Below, piece after piece: positions 8,664-16,983 of a stretch of 31,476 nucleotides of DNA. This stretch comes from Collinsella sp. TM09-10AT (GTDB lineage: Bacteria > Actinomycetota > Coriobacteriia > Coriobacteriales > Coriobacteriaceae), in the NCBI RefSeq assembly GCF_003436275.1, contig NZ_QSOP01000024.1, positions 1 through 31,476 on the forward strand. The letters run 5' to 3'. The position numbers and the translations under genes are program-made. How positions within the stretch are numbered: the first letter of the stretch is position 1; every line of letters starts with the position of its first letter. The notes below the pieces were generated by a model. It ran no database searches. It worked only from the letters and a program-made list of their open reading frames with translations, and had not been told where the DNA came from.

Positions 8664-9005
8664 ATGACTGAGGTAATAGAAGCGTCTGATCTTACGTACG
8701 ACGCCCGCGGGCTGATTCCTTGTGTGGTTCAGCAGCATGACACCGGTGAGGTGCTTATGGTTGCTTGGATGAACGAGGAATCGGTGGGGCTGACGCTCAA
8801 GACCGGGACCACGTGGTTTTGGAGTCGCAGCCGTCAGGAGCTCTGGAACAAGGGCGCGACGAGTGGCAACATGCAGGAGGTCAAGGAGCTCTGGGCCGAC
8901 TGCGATAGCGATACGCTGCTGGTCAAGGTGGACTCACCGGGCCCGGCCTGCCATACCGGCAACCGTACCTGCTTCTTTAAGCGCGTGGAAGGGGGAGTGC
9001 GATGA
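8664..9005 (+). CDS. hisI: Phosphoribosyl-AMP cyclohydrolase
   Basis: A 113-residue enzyme opening the adenine ring of PR-AMP (EC 3.5.4.19). Metal-ligand motifs are visible: DCDSDTLLV and the paired cysteines in [10 protein letters not shown], with the [17 protein letters not shown] substrate loop. The start is ambiguous among TTG 8652, ATG 8661 and ATG 8664. The GGGAG site at 8654-8658 would be consumed by the TTG and fits the ATGs, so 8664 is preferred. HisI and HisE are separate genes here, not a bifunctional HisIE. The stop overlaps the next start (ATGA). Confidence 0.95.
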   Translation: MTEVIEASDLTYDARGLIPCVVQQHDTGEVLMVAWMNEESVGLTLKTGTTWFWSRSRQELWNKGATSGNMQEVKELWADCDSDTLLVKVDSPGPACHTGNRTCFFKRVEGGVR

Positions 9006-9229
9006 AAGTCGTGACGCCGTTCGAGGTCGCCGAATGCAACACCGAGCTCCTCCGCGCGGGCGTGCCATGCCGCGTGCACCTGACTGATGCCTGCGGGGCG
9101 CAGTCGCTTTGGCTCGAGGCCGAGAAGGAAAGGCTCGATGAGGCCCATGCCGTCATCGTCGAGTTCTTTGAGAAAAAGGGCGCAAAGCCTCGGTTCGATG
9201 AGGCCGGTACCTACTTTACGCTGCAGTAA
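9002..9229 (+). CDS. Small uncharacterised protein inside the his operon
   Basis: A 75-residue protein translationally coupled to hisI (4-nt overlap) and ending 15 nt before hisE, so it is almost certainly expressed with them. It has no signal peptide or membrane segment. The most distinctive stretch is [16 protein letters not shown] (residues about 23-38), followed by a predicted charged helix ([22 protein letters not shown]). It vaguely recalls small proteins with an R-D-A-C-like core annotated in other gut Actinobacteria and Firmicutes, but I cannot assign a function. The tight packing suggests a role connected with HisI/HisE or simple co-expression. Confidence 0.8.
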   Translation: MKVVTPFEVAECNTELLRAGVPCRVHLTDACGAQSLWLEAEKERLDEAHAVIVEFFEKKGAKPRFDEAGTYFTLQ

Positions 9230-9244
9230 CGAGAGGAAATAACC

Positions 9245-9562
9245 ATGGGAGTCAGAACAGCTAACGTGCAGCCGGGAAACATCGGTGAGACGCTGACGGG
9301 ACTGGCCGAGGTGATTCACAGTCGTCGCGACGCATCGCCGCAGGAGAGCTATACCGCGCGTCTGCTGACCGACGTCGAGGACGAGCTTCTCAAGAAGCTT
9401 GCCGAGGAGGCGAGCGAGGTGATCATGGCCTGCAAGGATAACGACCACGATCACATCCGCTACGAGGCCGGCGACCTGATCTACCACCTGCTCGTGACGC
9501 TCGAGCGCTACGGCATCACCCTCGACGAACTGGCCGGCGAACTCAACGCCCGCCGCCACTAG
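9245..9562 (+). CDS. hisE: Phosphoribosyl-ATP pyrophosphatase
   Basis: A 105-residue all-helical hydrolase that removes pyrophosphate from phosphoribosyl-ATP (EC 3.6.1.31). The MazG-like metal-binding core is visible: KKLAEEASEVIMA and RYEAGDLIYHLLV, with SYTARL upstream as is typical for HisE. A GAGAGGAAAT ribosome-binding region precedes ATG 9245. It is the last gene of the his cluster and converges on the PHP phosphatase gene, with only 27 bp between the two stops. Confidence 0.95.
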   Translation: MGVRTANVQPGNIGETLTGLAEVIHSRRDASPQESYTARLLTDVEDELLKKLAEEASEVIMACKDNDHDHIRYEAGDLIYHLLVTLERYGITLDELAGELNARRH

Positions 9563-9590
9563 TCATTGGGGACGTTCTTAAACGACTAGT
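9560..9590. repeat. Short dispersed repeat with GGACGTTCTTAAA core, copy 1
   Basis: The 27-bp gap between the hisE and PHP stop codons is filled by ACTAGTC ... GACTAGT (a 7-bp inverted repeat) around GGGGACGTTCTTAAAC. A related copy in reverse orientation is at about 31403-31436 (core GGACGTTCTTAAA plus CAGTCATTA-GGGG). The unit is not coding and is probably a short family of intergenic repeats that may also act as a bidirectional hairpin between convergent genes. Confidence 0.5.
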
Positions 9591-10501
9591 TAGGCGAGGG
9601 GCGTGGATTCCCATTCGCCGGTGGGGTGGGGGATATCGAAGGCCCGGTAGCCGCAGTCGTAGGAGTGGGCCTGGGCCTCGCGGATGTTCCAGCAGATGTC
9701 GCAGGCGCGGTGCGCGTCCGAGCCAAAGGTGATGGGCACCTCGGCATGGGCGAAGCGGCGCAACAGCCCGGTCGCGGGGTAGTAATCGTCGAGCCCCTTG
9801 CGCGGTGCGGCGGTCGAGACCTCAACGCGGCGACCCGTATCGTGGGCGCATTCGGCCATCTGCTCCCAAAACGGCGCGGGGTCAAAGTCGGGTGCAAAGC
9901 CGTCCTTCGAAAAGCGCATGACCAGGTCGGGATGGGCCATCGCGTCAAAGTTGAGTGAGCTTTCGCAAGCACGGCACCAGTCGTCGACGTAGCACTCCCA
10001 CACGCCGCGCACGCCTAAGTTTTCCCAAACATGCAAGTTGGTATCGTCGTCGATCCAACCGCAAAGGGAATCGGGTGTATCGGGGCGCGCGACGTCCTCT
10101 GTCCCTGCCGTGCCCGCGGCGCCTGCCGCAATATCGCCCGGGTTGCCAATCCAGTGCACGCTGCCCAGACGTACGACGGCGCCCTGGGACCAGTGCTCTA
10201 CCAAGGGCTCGCAGCCCTCGTACCAATCGCATTCAAAACCGTAGATAAAGGTGAGCTCCGGCGCAATCTGCGCGGCGAGTTTGCGGGCGTCCTCAAAGGC
10301 CAAACGATGTGCCGGCAAGTCGCCCTCGACGACCTGCACCTCGCAGTTAGCATCCACACTGGCGGGCAGGGTAAGGTGGTCGGTCGAGACCATGACGCGG
10401 CAGCCGGCGGCAGCAGCGGCACGGACGTTGTCCTCGAACGAGGCGTGCCCGTCCGAGAACGAGGTATGGGTATGGCAATCGACCAGCGGGCAGGCGGGCA
10501 T
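9590..10501 (-). CDS. PHP-domain phosphoesterase, probable histidinol-phosphatase (HisJ/HisK type)
   Basis: The start chosen is ATG 10501, preceded by AAGGAG; the open frame extends further upstream without a signal. The 303-residue protein begins MPACPLVDCHTHTSFSDGH, the first PHP metal motif (H10, H12), with further ligands in STDHLTLP, YGFECDWYEG, SVHWIG, AHPDL and the C-terminal GSDAHR. PHP enzymes of this size include histidinol-phosphatases (EC 3.1.3.15). HisB here lacks a phosphatase domain and this gene lies beside the his cluster, so it is the likely missing step. It is transcribed towards hisE, so not in the same operon. The assignment is inference from context plus family. Confidence 0.8.
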   Translation of the reverse strand: MPACPLVDCHTHTSFSDGHASFEDNVRAAAAAGCRVMVSTDHLTLPASVDANCEVQVVEGDLPAHRLAFEDARKLAAQIAPELTFIYGFECDWYEGCEPLVEHWSQGAVVRLGSVHWIGNPGDIAAGAAGTAGTEDVARPDTPDSLCGWIDDDTNLHVWENLGVRGVWECYVDDWCRACESSLNFDAMAHPDLVMRFSKDGFAPDFDPAPFWEQMAECAHDTGRRVEVSTAAPRKGLDDYYPATGLLRRFAHAEVPITFGSDAHRACDICWNIREAQAHSYDCGYRAFDIPHPTGEWESTPLA

Positions 10502-10621
10502 GGCGACTCCTTTGCATTTGGTGAATCCGCTCCATTGTAATGGTGCAGCTCTCAACACGCCGCGCACGCCGGGTGCCGAAATCGAGTGGAAAGGCGGGGC
10601 GGCGCGTGCCGGCGCCGGCGA

Positions 10622-11041
10622 CTACTTGCTTCGTGCCGCCGCGCGTTTGGCCTGCACTGTTACCATCGCGTGTCTCACGGCGGTGATGGGGCGATAGCGG
10701 ATCATACGCGGTCCCGACCAACGCATAACCTCGCGGATCTTCTCGCGCATGGCAGGCCGGTAACAATGCGAAGGACATGCCGAGCAAAATGTCTTGGTGC
10801 CCATGTGCGGGCAGTGCTCAATGCGCGCGATGGCGTATTTCTGCAGCTCGGCGCATTCGGGGCAGAGCGTAATGGTTCGAAGGCCGAGTTTCACGCGCAC
10901 GGACTCATCGCCGCCAGCCTGTTCGACCACATGCCCGCCGCCATGATGCCCACGACACCACAGCGCAATCATCTGCGACACCATTTGGGCCTCACGCTCA
11001 CGTTTGCGTGCTAGCTCCGGTGTGTCGACTGGGCGCGCCAT
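10622..11041 (-). CDS. YgbA-like protein (nitrous oxide-stimulated promoter family)
   Basis: The 139-residue protein begins MARPVDTPELARKRE and contains the family pattern: a helical lead-in ending IALWCRGHH, LCPECAELQKYA, CPHMGTKTFCSACPSHCY and REKIREVMRWSGPRMIRYRP. The five clustered cysteines suggest metal or nitrosyl-iron binding. In E. coli the homologue ygbA belongs to the NsrR nitric-oxide regulon; its biochemical role is unsettled. Start and the stop of the upstream ABC transporter share one base (TAATG), indicating translational coupling. The C-terminal tail is Arg/Lys/Ala-rich. Confidence 0.88.
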   Translation of the reverse strand: MARPVDTPELARKREREAQMVSQMIALWCRGHHGGGHVVEQAGGDESVRVKLGLRTITLCPECAELQKYAIARIEHCPHMGTKTFCSACPSHCYRPAMREKIREVMRWSGPRMIRYRPITAVRHAMVTVQAKRAAARSK

Positions 11042-14000
11042 TAGCTCAGCCTCCCGTGCTCGACCGAAAGCGAGAAATCGGCAAACGCGCAGGTGCTGGC
11101 ACGGTGGCTCACGAGCACAATGGTCTTGCCGCGGCGCTTGAGCTCGTCGATTGCCTGCATCACGGACGCCTCGTTGAGAGCATCGAGCGCGCTGGTGGGT
11201 TCGTCGAGCAAGATGAAGGGTGCGTCGTTGAGGAAGATGCGCGCAAGGCCGATGCGCTGGCGCTCGCCGCCCGAAAGCGAGTCGCCCAGCTCGGCAACGG
11301 GCGTGTCGAGTCCCTGCGGCAGACGGTCGATGAGCGTGGTGAGTGAGGCGGAGCGGCAAGCGTCGAGCAGCTCGGCATCGGTGGCGTTGGCGTGCGCGAC
11401 CAGCAGGTTCTCGCGTACGGTGCCGCAGAACAGATGCGTGTCCTGGGTCATATAGGCCTCGTGGCTGCGCAGGCTCGCCGTGTTGATGTGGCGGGCATCG
11501 ACGCCGCTCACCGTGATGGTGCCGGCTGCGGGGTCCCAAAAGCGCATGAGCAGCTTAAGCAGCGTCGACTTGCCCGAACCCGAGCGCCCCATGATGCAGG
11601 TCATGGTACCGGGCGCAAAGGTGCAGGTCACGTCGTCGAGGATGAGACTCGCAGCGGTGTCGTTCGCGACCTGCTCTGTGGCGCCCGCACCGCCCGCGTC
11701 CACGCCGCCCACATAGCTAAAGCTCACATGCTCGGCTGCGGCGCCGGCAAACTCAACGTTCTGTCCATCGGCGACCTCGGCGCACTGGGGCTGCTCGTCG
11801 AGCAAATCGAGCACGCGTGCGCCCGAGGCGAGCGTCTCCTGCAGTGAGGCGCCCAGGCGGCTCACGGCCATCACCGAGCCAAACGACGACACAAAGGTAA
11901 AGACGGCGACAAACGCTGCGGCAAAGTCAATCGTTCCCGCAGCCACCAGCTGCAGCGCACGCCCGAGCATCACCAGATTAGCCACAAGAATAAGCGCATC
12001 GGCTACGGCCTCGCTGACCGCCTGGCGGCGCTTGAGGCGCGCGTCCACGGCGCCGACTTGCTCGGTCAGCTTGCCCAGGGCACGGCTGCGATCGGTGCCA
12101 CCGGCAAACTGGATGGTCTCGCCCGCGCCGCGCAGACTGTCGAGTACAAAGGCGCCCAGCTTACCGGCGCCCTCGCGGCTCTGGCGGCCGGTGGTGCCGC
12201 ATGCCTTGGCCGAGGTCAGGGGCAGCAGCACGCCCAGGACCGCGTAGGCCACGAGCGCGATGCCCGCGAGCTCGGGGCTCACAGCCAGCAAAAAGCCCTC
12301 AAACACAACGGTGCAGACCAGAGCTATGGCAATGGGCGAGATGGTGTGCGCGTAGAAGACCTCGAGCAGCTCGATATCCGAGGTGACCAGGCTCACGAGC
12401 TCGCCCTTGCCGCGGCCCTCGAGCTTGGCGGGGGCGAGCTGGCGCAGGGCGCCAAACACCAGGTCGCGAATGTGTGCGAGCAGACGGAATGCGATGTAAT
12501 GGTTGCAGAGCTGCTCGCCGTAGTGGAGCGGCCCGCGCGCGATGCCGCAGGCGGCACAGGCCGCGCATGTGACGATAAGACCAAGCCCCAAGGCGTTGCG
12601 GCCCAGCGCGGCCATAAGGCCAAGGGCGCCAAAGGCCGGCACGAACGCGGCGGTGAGCATGCCAATGCTGCCCAGCGCGACGGCTAGCACAAGCCAGCCG
12701 GCAAGCGGTCGGACGAGCCCCATCATGCGCCACATGATGGACGGCGCCGAGCGACGGGCGCGGCCGGAGTCAGGCACCGCGGCAGCGGAAGACGAGCCGG
12801 CACCGTTGAGGCCATCGGTACGGGCGGTGCTGCCGTCAACAGCCTCAACCGCGCCGGCATCCTCGGCATCACCCTCCGCATACGCATATGCCGAGAGCTG
12901 CTCCTGGCTGTTCCGCATGCGCGCATAGGCGCCCGCGGTTGCCAAGAGCTCGCCGTGAGTCCCGCGCTCGGCAATGCGACCGCGTTCCAGCACCAGAATC
13001 TGGTCGGCGTCCACGATCGTCGACAGGCGGTGTGCCACCACAATTACAGTGTGCTCGCCGGCAAGCGATGCGATGACCTCGCCGATCGCGGCTTCGCTCG
13101 CAGCGTCCACATTGCTCGTAGCCTCGTCAAACACATAGATCGGCGAGTCGTGCAGCAGGGCGCGTGCCATGCACACGCGCTGGCGCTGGCCACCCGAAAG
13201 GTTGGTGCCGCCCTCGTTAATCACCATGTCGAGCCCGCCGTTGGCCTGCACAAAGGCCGCCACGCGCGTGCGGCCGAGCGCGCGCAAAAGCTCGGCGTCG
13301 GTGGCGTTGGGCTGGGCGAGCAGCAGGTTGTCGCGCAGGGTGCCGGCAAACAGGTAGCCGTTGGTGGGCACCAGGGTGACGGCACGCATGAGTGAGGCGG
13401 CCGTGGCATCGCGCAGCTCGACGCCGCCAATGCGAACGCTGCCACGGTAGGCACCCTTGCGGCCCGCGATAATCCCCGCGAGCGTGGACTTGCCGCCGCC
13501 GCTTTCGCCCACGAGTGCCACGAGCGAGCCGTGCGCAATGGTCGCGCTGGCGCTGTCCAGCACCGTGCGGTCGCCGTATGCATAGCTCACGCCCGCGAGC
13601 TCGATATCGCCGCGACCGTCAAGCTCAACATCGCCGCGCTCGGGCTCGGGCGTATCCAAAATGCCAAACATGCGGCGCGAGGCGGCCATGCCGTTCATGG
13701 CCGTGTGGAACAGCGATCCCAGGCGGCGCATGGGCAAAAAGAACTCCTGCGACAGAAAGACGACTAGAAAGGCCGCCTCAAAGCCAATTTTGCCCGTGGC
13801 GAGCTGCAGCGTGGCTACGATAATGCCGAGCGCGGCGCCCATATAGACGACCAGGTCCATAACGCAAATGGAGCGCAGCTGCATCACCAGCAGGCGCATG
13901 GTCGCTGTGCGGAAACGCTCGGACTCGGCGTTGATGCGCTTGTGCCAGTCGCGGTCGGCCTGATACACCTTAAGGGTGGTAAGACCCTGAACGGCCTCCA

Positions 14001-14607
14001 GGAACATGCCGCCCAGATCGACGTAGCTGCCCCAATACTCGGAACCGATCTTTTTTGCGTTGCGCATGACCATCATGATGGAGATGGGGATGACCGGGAC
14101 GCATACGAGCAGCAGCGCGGCGGGAAGTCCCGCTTGGCCTACGAGCAGCACGAACAGCGTGATGGGTGCCAGGCCGGCAAAAAAGAGCTGCGGCAGATAG
14201 CCGCCAAAGTATACCTGGAGTTGCGTGGCGCCCTCGACGCTGGTCTGGACGGCCTCGGCGGTGGGGACGGTCTCGGTGTAGGAGGGGCCGAGTGCGGTGA
14301 GCTTATCGTAGACGAGCGAGCGCACGCGGCGGACGGCCTCGAATGCGGCCTTGTCGCCGGCGCGTTGGGCCAGGTAGATGGCGGCGGCGCGCACGATGAT
14401 GGCGCCGGCGAGCGGCAAGGCCGCCTGTGCGAGGGCATCGACGGCGAGCGCGGCGGAAAGACCGTCCGTGACGATGCCGCCCAAGATGCGCGCAAGCACC
14501 CACATCACCGTGATGTTTGCCATGAGCGCGATCCATTTAAACAGGACGCTCGCCACAATGTAGGGCGTTGCCTGCGGAACCAGGGAGAAGAGCCGCTTCT
14601 CGAACAT
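11041..14607 (-). CDS. Fused heterodimeric ABC exporter, CydDC-like (two TMD-NBD halves in one chain)
   Basis: This 1188-residue protein has the order TMD1 (about 1-310), NBD1 (about 335-560), a low-complexity linker (about 570-620), TMD2 (about 625-930), NBD2 (about 955-1188). NBD1 shows Walker A GESGGGKST (367-375), LSGGQ (470-474), Walker B YVFDEATS and H-loop H526. NBD2 shows GRSGSGKST (1007-1015), LSGGE (1111-1115), FILLDEPTS and H1168. TMD1 has the GYLPQ segment reminiscent of CydD. CydDC exports cysteine/glutathione-type thiols and is required for cytochrome bd assembly in E. coli; fused versions are known in actinobacteria. The start has AGG eight bases upstream. Other heterodimeric exporters remain possible. 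It is coupled to the YgbA-like gene. Confidence 0.85.
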   Translation of the reverse strand: MFEKRLFSLVPQATPYIVASVLFKWIALMANITVMWVLARILGGIVTDGLSAALAVDALAQAALPLAGAIIVRAAAIYLAQRAGDKAAFEAVRRVRSLVYDKLTALGPSYTETVPTAEAVQTSVEGATQLQVYFGGYLPQLFFAGLAPITLFVLLVGQAGLPAALLLVCVPVIPISIMMVMRNAKKIGSEYWGSYVDLGGMFLEAVQGLTTLKVYQADRDWHKRINAESERFRTATMRLLVMQLRSICVMDLVVYMGAALGIIVATLQLATGKIGFEAAFLVVFLSQEFFLPMRRLGSLFHTAMNGMAASRRMFGILDTPEPERGDVELDGRGDIELAGVSYAYGDRTVLDSASATIAHGSLVALVGESGGGKSTLAGIIAGRKGAYRGSVRIGGVELRDATAASLMRAVTLVPTNGYLFAGTLRDNLLLAQPNATDAELLRALGRTRVAAFVQANGGLDMVINEGGTNLSGGQRQRVCMARALLHDSPIYVFDEATSNVDAASEAAIGEVIASLAGEHTVIVVAHRLSTIVDADQILVLERGRIAERGTHGELLATAGAYARMRNSQEQLSAYAYAEGDAEDAGAVEAVDGSTARTDGLNGAGSSSAAAVPDSGRARRSAPSIMWRMMGLVRPLAGWLVLAVALGSIGMLTAAFVPAFGALGLMAALGRNALGLGLIVTCAACAACGIARGPLHYGEQLCNHYIAFRLLAHIRDLVFGALRQLAPAKLEGRGKGELVSLVTSDIELLEVFYAHTISPIAIALVCTVVFEGFLLAVSPELAGIALVAYAVLGVLLPLTSAKACGTTGRQSREGAGKLGAFVLDSLRGAGETIQFAGGTDRSRALGKLTEQVGAVDARLKRRQAVSEAVADALILVANLVMLGRALQLVAAGTIDFAAAFVAVFTFVSSFGSVMAVSRLGASLQETLASGARVLDLLDEQPQCAEVADGQNVEFAGAAAEHVSFSYVGGVDAGGAGATEQVANDTAASLILDDVTCTFAPGTMTCIMGRSGSGKSTLLKLLMRFWDPAAGTITVSGVDARHINTASLRSHEAYMTQDTHLFCGTVRENLLVAHANATDAELLDACRSASLTTLIDRLPQGLDTPVAELGDSLSGGERQRIGLARIFLNDAPFILLDEPTSALDALNEASVMQAIDELKRRGKTIVLVSHRASTCAFADFSLSVEHGRLS

Positions 14608-14991
14608 GAAACCTCCGATGCCGTAACGGTGTCGGGCGGGGTCCTCGGCAGCCGATTAGTTAGCCAAATGCAACTAGAGTAACATCGTGCAGCAGGTAAG
14701 TATGCCGAGGGTAATTTTTTAGCCGATGAACTGCGTAGAAAGTCCAAAATTGTTGAGTGCAGCGAACTTTATGGCGGACGGAGTGCAGGCGCAATTCTGA
14801 TCGTGTGCGGCCCCGCTCCAAAACGTGTACGTCAGCCTCCGAAAGCTGCAAAAAATGACATGTTTGGAGGCTGATGTACATGTTTGGATAGGGGCGAGGG
14901 CGGCGACGGACGAAAGTCACGCCTGTGCCACGTCCGATGTGCTAGCGTTTGGGTGAACAAAACGAGCCCGTGCGGAAAGGATCCGGACCGT
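14608..14991. other. 384-bp divergent intergenic region with a palindromic element
   Basis: This gap separates the divergent ABC exporter and LarC2-like genes. It is more AT-rich in its left half (14670-14770) than the flanking genes, as expected for promoters of the exporter, but I found no hexamer pair good enough to call. The right half holds the long inverted repeat listed separately (14810-14895). Open frames on the minus strand here lack ribosome-binding sites and coding character and are not called. Confidence 0.5.
14810..14895. repeat. Long imperfect inverted repeat (REP/MITE-like)
   Basis: The arms are 14810-14840 and 14866-14895. The inner 16 bp (14825-14840 with 14866-14881) pair fully with two G-U pairs. 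Beyond them CCAAAACG pairs with its near-complement ending TGTTTGG, and GCCCC with GGGGC, giving roughly 30-bp arms around a 25-nt loop. The 10-mer ACATGTTTGG also occurs as a direct repeat at 14858-14867 and 14878-14887. The element ends about 100 bp before the next gene. It may be mobile-derived or a regulatory structure. Confidence 0.65.
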
Positions 14992-15477
14992 ATGCAACGT
15001 GGAAGTACATCTCCGCTGTCCCGCGAGACCGATGCGCCCGAAACCATCGTCAAGCTGGAGTGCGACATCGACGATGCATCGCCCGAGGTACTCGCCTATG
15101 CCGCCGACCGCCTGCGCGAGGCAGGTGCGCGCGAGGTGCACTGGCTGCCTCTCTACTGCAAAAAAGGTCGCCCCGGCTGGCAGCTGCAGGTGATCTGCTC
15201 GCACGAGGATATCGAGCGCCTACAGACGATTATCTTTTTGGAGACCACGACCAACGCCGTTCGTCGCCAGGTGATGGAACGCGTCTGCCTGCCGCGTCGT
15301 TTTGAGCAGGTAGCGACGCCTTGGGGCGAGGTGGCCGTCAAAGTAGCCACCCTGCCCGACGGCAGCGAGCGCGCGGCACCCGAGTACGAGGATTGTGCCC
15401 GTCTTGCCCGCGAGCACAACGCGCCGCTCCAGCGCGTGATGCAGGCGGCTCAGAGCGCGGCGCTGCGATTTGAGTGA
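14992..15477 (+). CDS. Stand-alone LarC C-terminal domain protein (LarC2-like, former DUF111)
   Basis: ATG 14992 gives 161 residues; GAAAGG lies about 12 nt upstream, and the frame extends further up without a better start. The sequence matches the C-terminal half of LarC: an ECDIDDASPEVLAYAADRLREAGA opening segment shortened to key residues E-x-D-I-D-D, then KKGRPGW, FLETTTNAVRR, TPWGEVAVKV and APEYEDCARLA. Full LarC (about 400 residues) inserts nickel into the pincer cofactor of lactate racemase; in L. plantarum it is read by frameshift from larC1/larC2. No LarC1 half lies upstream, where the neighbour is a divergent ABC gene, nor LarB or LarE nearby. It could be a free-standing cyclo-metallase half or a relic that remains open. 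Confidence 0.82.
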   Translation: MQRGSTSPLSRETDAPETIVKLECDIDDASPEVLAYAADRLREAGAREVHWLPLYCKKGRPGWQLQVICSHEDIERLQTIIFLETTTNAVRRQVMERVCLPRRFEQVATPWGEVAVKVATLPDGSERAAPEYEDCARLAREHNAPLQRVMQAAQSAALRFE

Positions 15478-15532
15478 TGCGGGCGAGTGACGTGCCGCGC
15501 CAATCCAATTAACCCCACCGAAAGGACCACCC

Positions 15533-16081
15533 ATGAAATACCTCATCGCCTCCGACATCCACGGCTCGGCATACTGGACCGAGCGCCTGGTCGCCGCTAT
15601 CGAATCCGAGCAGCCCGACCGCATCGTTCTGCTGGGCGACCTGCTCTACCACGGCCCGCGCAACGACCTGCCGCGCGACTATGCCCCCAAGCGTGTGATT
15701 CCGCTGCTCAACGCCCTGGCCGACCGCATCATCGCGGTGCGCGGCAACTGCGACGCCGAGGTCGACCAGATGGTCCTCGACTTCCCCGTCATGGCCGACT
15801 ACGCCACGCTGTTCGACGAGACCGGCCGCGAGCTGTTCCTGACGCATGGCCACGTCTTTGGCGCTGGCATGCATAACAGCGTTGATCACGCGCCCGCGCT
15901 GCCCGAGGGCTCCGCGCTCGTCTACGGCCACACGCACATCAAGGTTAACGAGGCAAGCGAGGCGCACCCGGGCCTGTGGCTCTTCAACCCCGGCAGCGTG
16001 AGCATTCCCAAGGACGGTACGCACAGCTATGGCATCTACGAGGACGGCGCGTTCCGTCACGTGATCCTGGAGGAGGAATAA
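15533..16081 (+). CDS. YfcE-like metallophosphodiesterase
   Basis: The 182-residue protein has the full calcineurin-like metal-site series: SDIHG (D8, H10), LLGDLLYHGPRND, VRGNCDAEVD, LTHGH and GHTHIK, followed by NPGSVSIPKDG, the YfcE subfamily ending. Such enzymes hydrolyse model phosphodiesters in a Mn-dependent way; the physiological substrate is unknown. GAAAGGACC precedes the ATG at 15533. It ends 2 nt before mazG, so the two are coupled. E. coli annotates this family as yfcE. Confidence 0.9.
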   Translation: MKYLIASDIHGSAYWTERLVAAIESEQPDRIVLLGDLLYHGPRNDLPRDYAPKRVIPLLNALADRIIAVRGNCDAEVDQMVLDFPVMADYATLFDETGRELFLTHGHVFGAGMHNSVDHAPALPEGSALVYGHTHIKVNEASEAHPGLWLFNPGSVSIPKDGTHSYGIYEDGAFRHVILEEE

Positions 16082-16083
16082 CC

Positions 16084-16944
16084 ATGGCAGAGCAGCTGGC
16101 TCAGCAAAATGCCGAGGGCTCGCGCGACCTGTCCACGCTGGTAGACGCGTCGGCCGAGCTGCAGCATCTGGTGCAGACCATCTGGCGCCTGCGTCAGCCC
16201 GACGGCTGCCCGTGGGACCGCGAGCAGACGCACCGCAGCATTGGCAAGAACATGATCGAGGAAGCCTACGAGGCGCTCGACTGCATCGAGGCCGACGACG
16301 CGGCACACCTGCGCGAGGAATTGGGCGACGTGCTCATGCAGGTCGTACTGCATGCGCAGATTGCGGCGGATGCCGGCGAGTTTTCGCTGGCCGATGTGGC
16401 GCGCGATATCGACGCCAAGCTCATCCGTCGTCACCCGCACGTGTTTGGCGATGCGGATGCCGACAACTCCGACGAGGTGCTCAAGATTTGGGACGAGGTC
16501 AAGCTTGCCGAGAAGGCCGCCAAAGACCAGGCCGTGGCGGCAGTCGGGGCCGCACCCGAGGGTCTGCTCGACGGTGTGCCCACGCACCTGCCGGCGCTGA
16601 TGCAGGCTCAGAAGGTGTCGCGCAAGGCGGCTGCCGTGGGCTTTGAGTGGGAGACGGTCCAGGACGTGTGGGACGAGGTTGCCGAGGAGCGTGCCGAGTT
16701 TGAGGCCGAGGCTCCCGGTTCTCCCGAGCGCGAGATGGAGTTTGGCGACCTGCTCTTTGCCCTGGTCAACGTTGCGCGCAAGGAGGGAATTGACGCCGAG
16801 AGCGCCCTGCGTGCCAGTACGGCAAAGTTCCGCCGCCGCTGGGCCGCGATGGAGGCTGCTGCGCGCGAGGCGGGCGATGACCTCGCCGTCTGCTCAACCG
16901 CTCAACTCAATGACCTGTGGGACCAAGCAAAAGCAAGCGAGTGA
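16084..16944 (+). CDS. mazG: Nucleoside triphosphate pyrophosphohydrolase MazG
   Basis: The 286-residue, two-domain MazG hydrolyses (d)NTPs to NMP and pyrophosphate, a housekeeping activity. The N-terminal domain has CPWDREQTHRSIGKNMIEEAYE abbreviated by its metal motif E59-E60-x-x-E63 and EELGDVLMQVVLH (E79, D82). RRHPHVFGD follows, then the C-terminal domain with REMEFGDLLFALVNVAR. The ATG at 16084 has GGAGGAA just upstream; the frame extends further up inside yfcE but without need. It converges with the AAA ATPase gene. Confidence 0.94.
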   Translation: MAEQLAQQNAEGSRDLSTLVDASAELQHLVQTIWRLRQPDGCPWDREQTHRSIGKNMIEEAYEALDCIEADDAAHLREELGDVLMQVVLHAQIAADAGEFSLADVARDIDAKLIRRHPHVFGDADADNSDEVLKIWDEVKLAEKAAKDQAVAAVGAAPEGLLDGVPTHLPALMQAQKVSRKAAAVGFEWETVQDVWDEVAEERAEFEAEAPGSPEREMEFGDLLFALVNVARKEGIDAESALRASTAKFRRRWAAMEAAAREAGDDLAVCSTAQLNDLWDQAKASE

Positions 16945-16983
16945 GACCTGCGTTTCTCACGGCATCCATTCACAGAGAGGTCT

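Noticed and set aside
10031..10540. Plus-strand open frame opposite the PHP gene
   Set aside because: Antisense to a gene with clear metal-binding motifs; no family likeness.
10608..10619. 12-bp palindrome GCCGGCGCCGGC after the YgbA-like gene as a terminator
   Set aside because: No loop and no U-tract; such GC palindromes are expected by chance at this composition.
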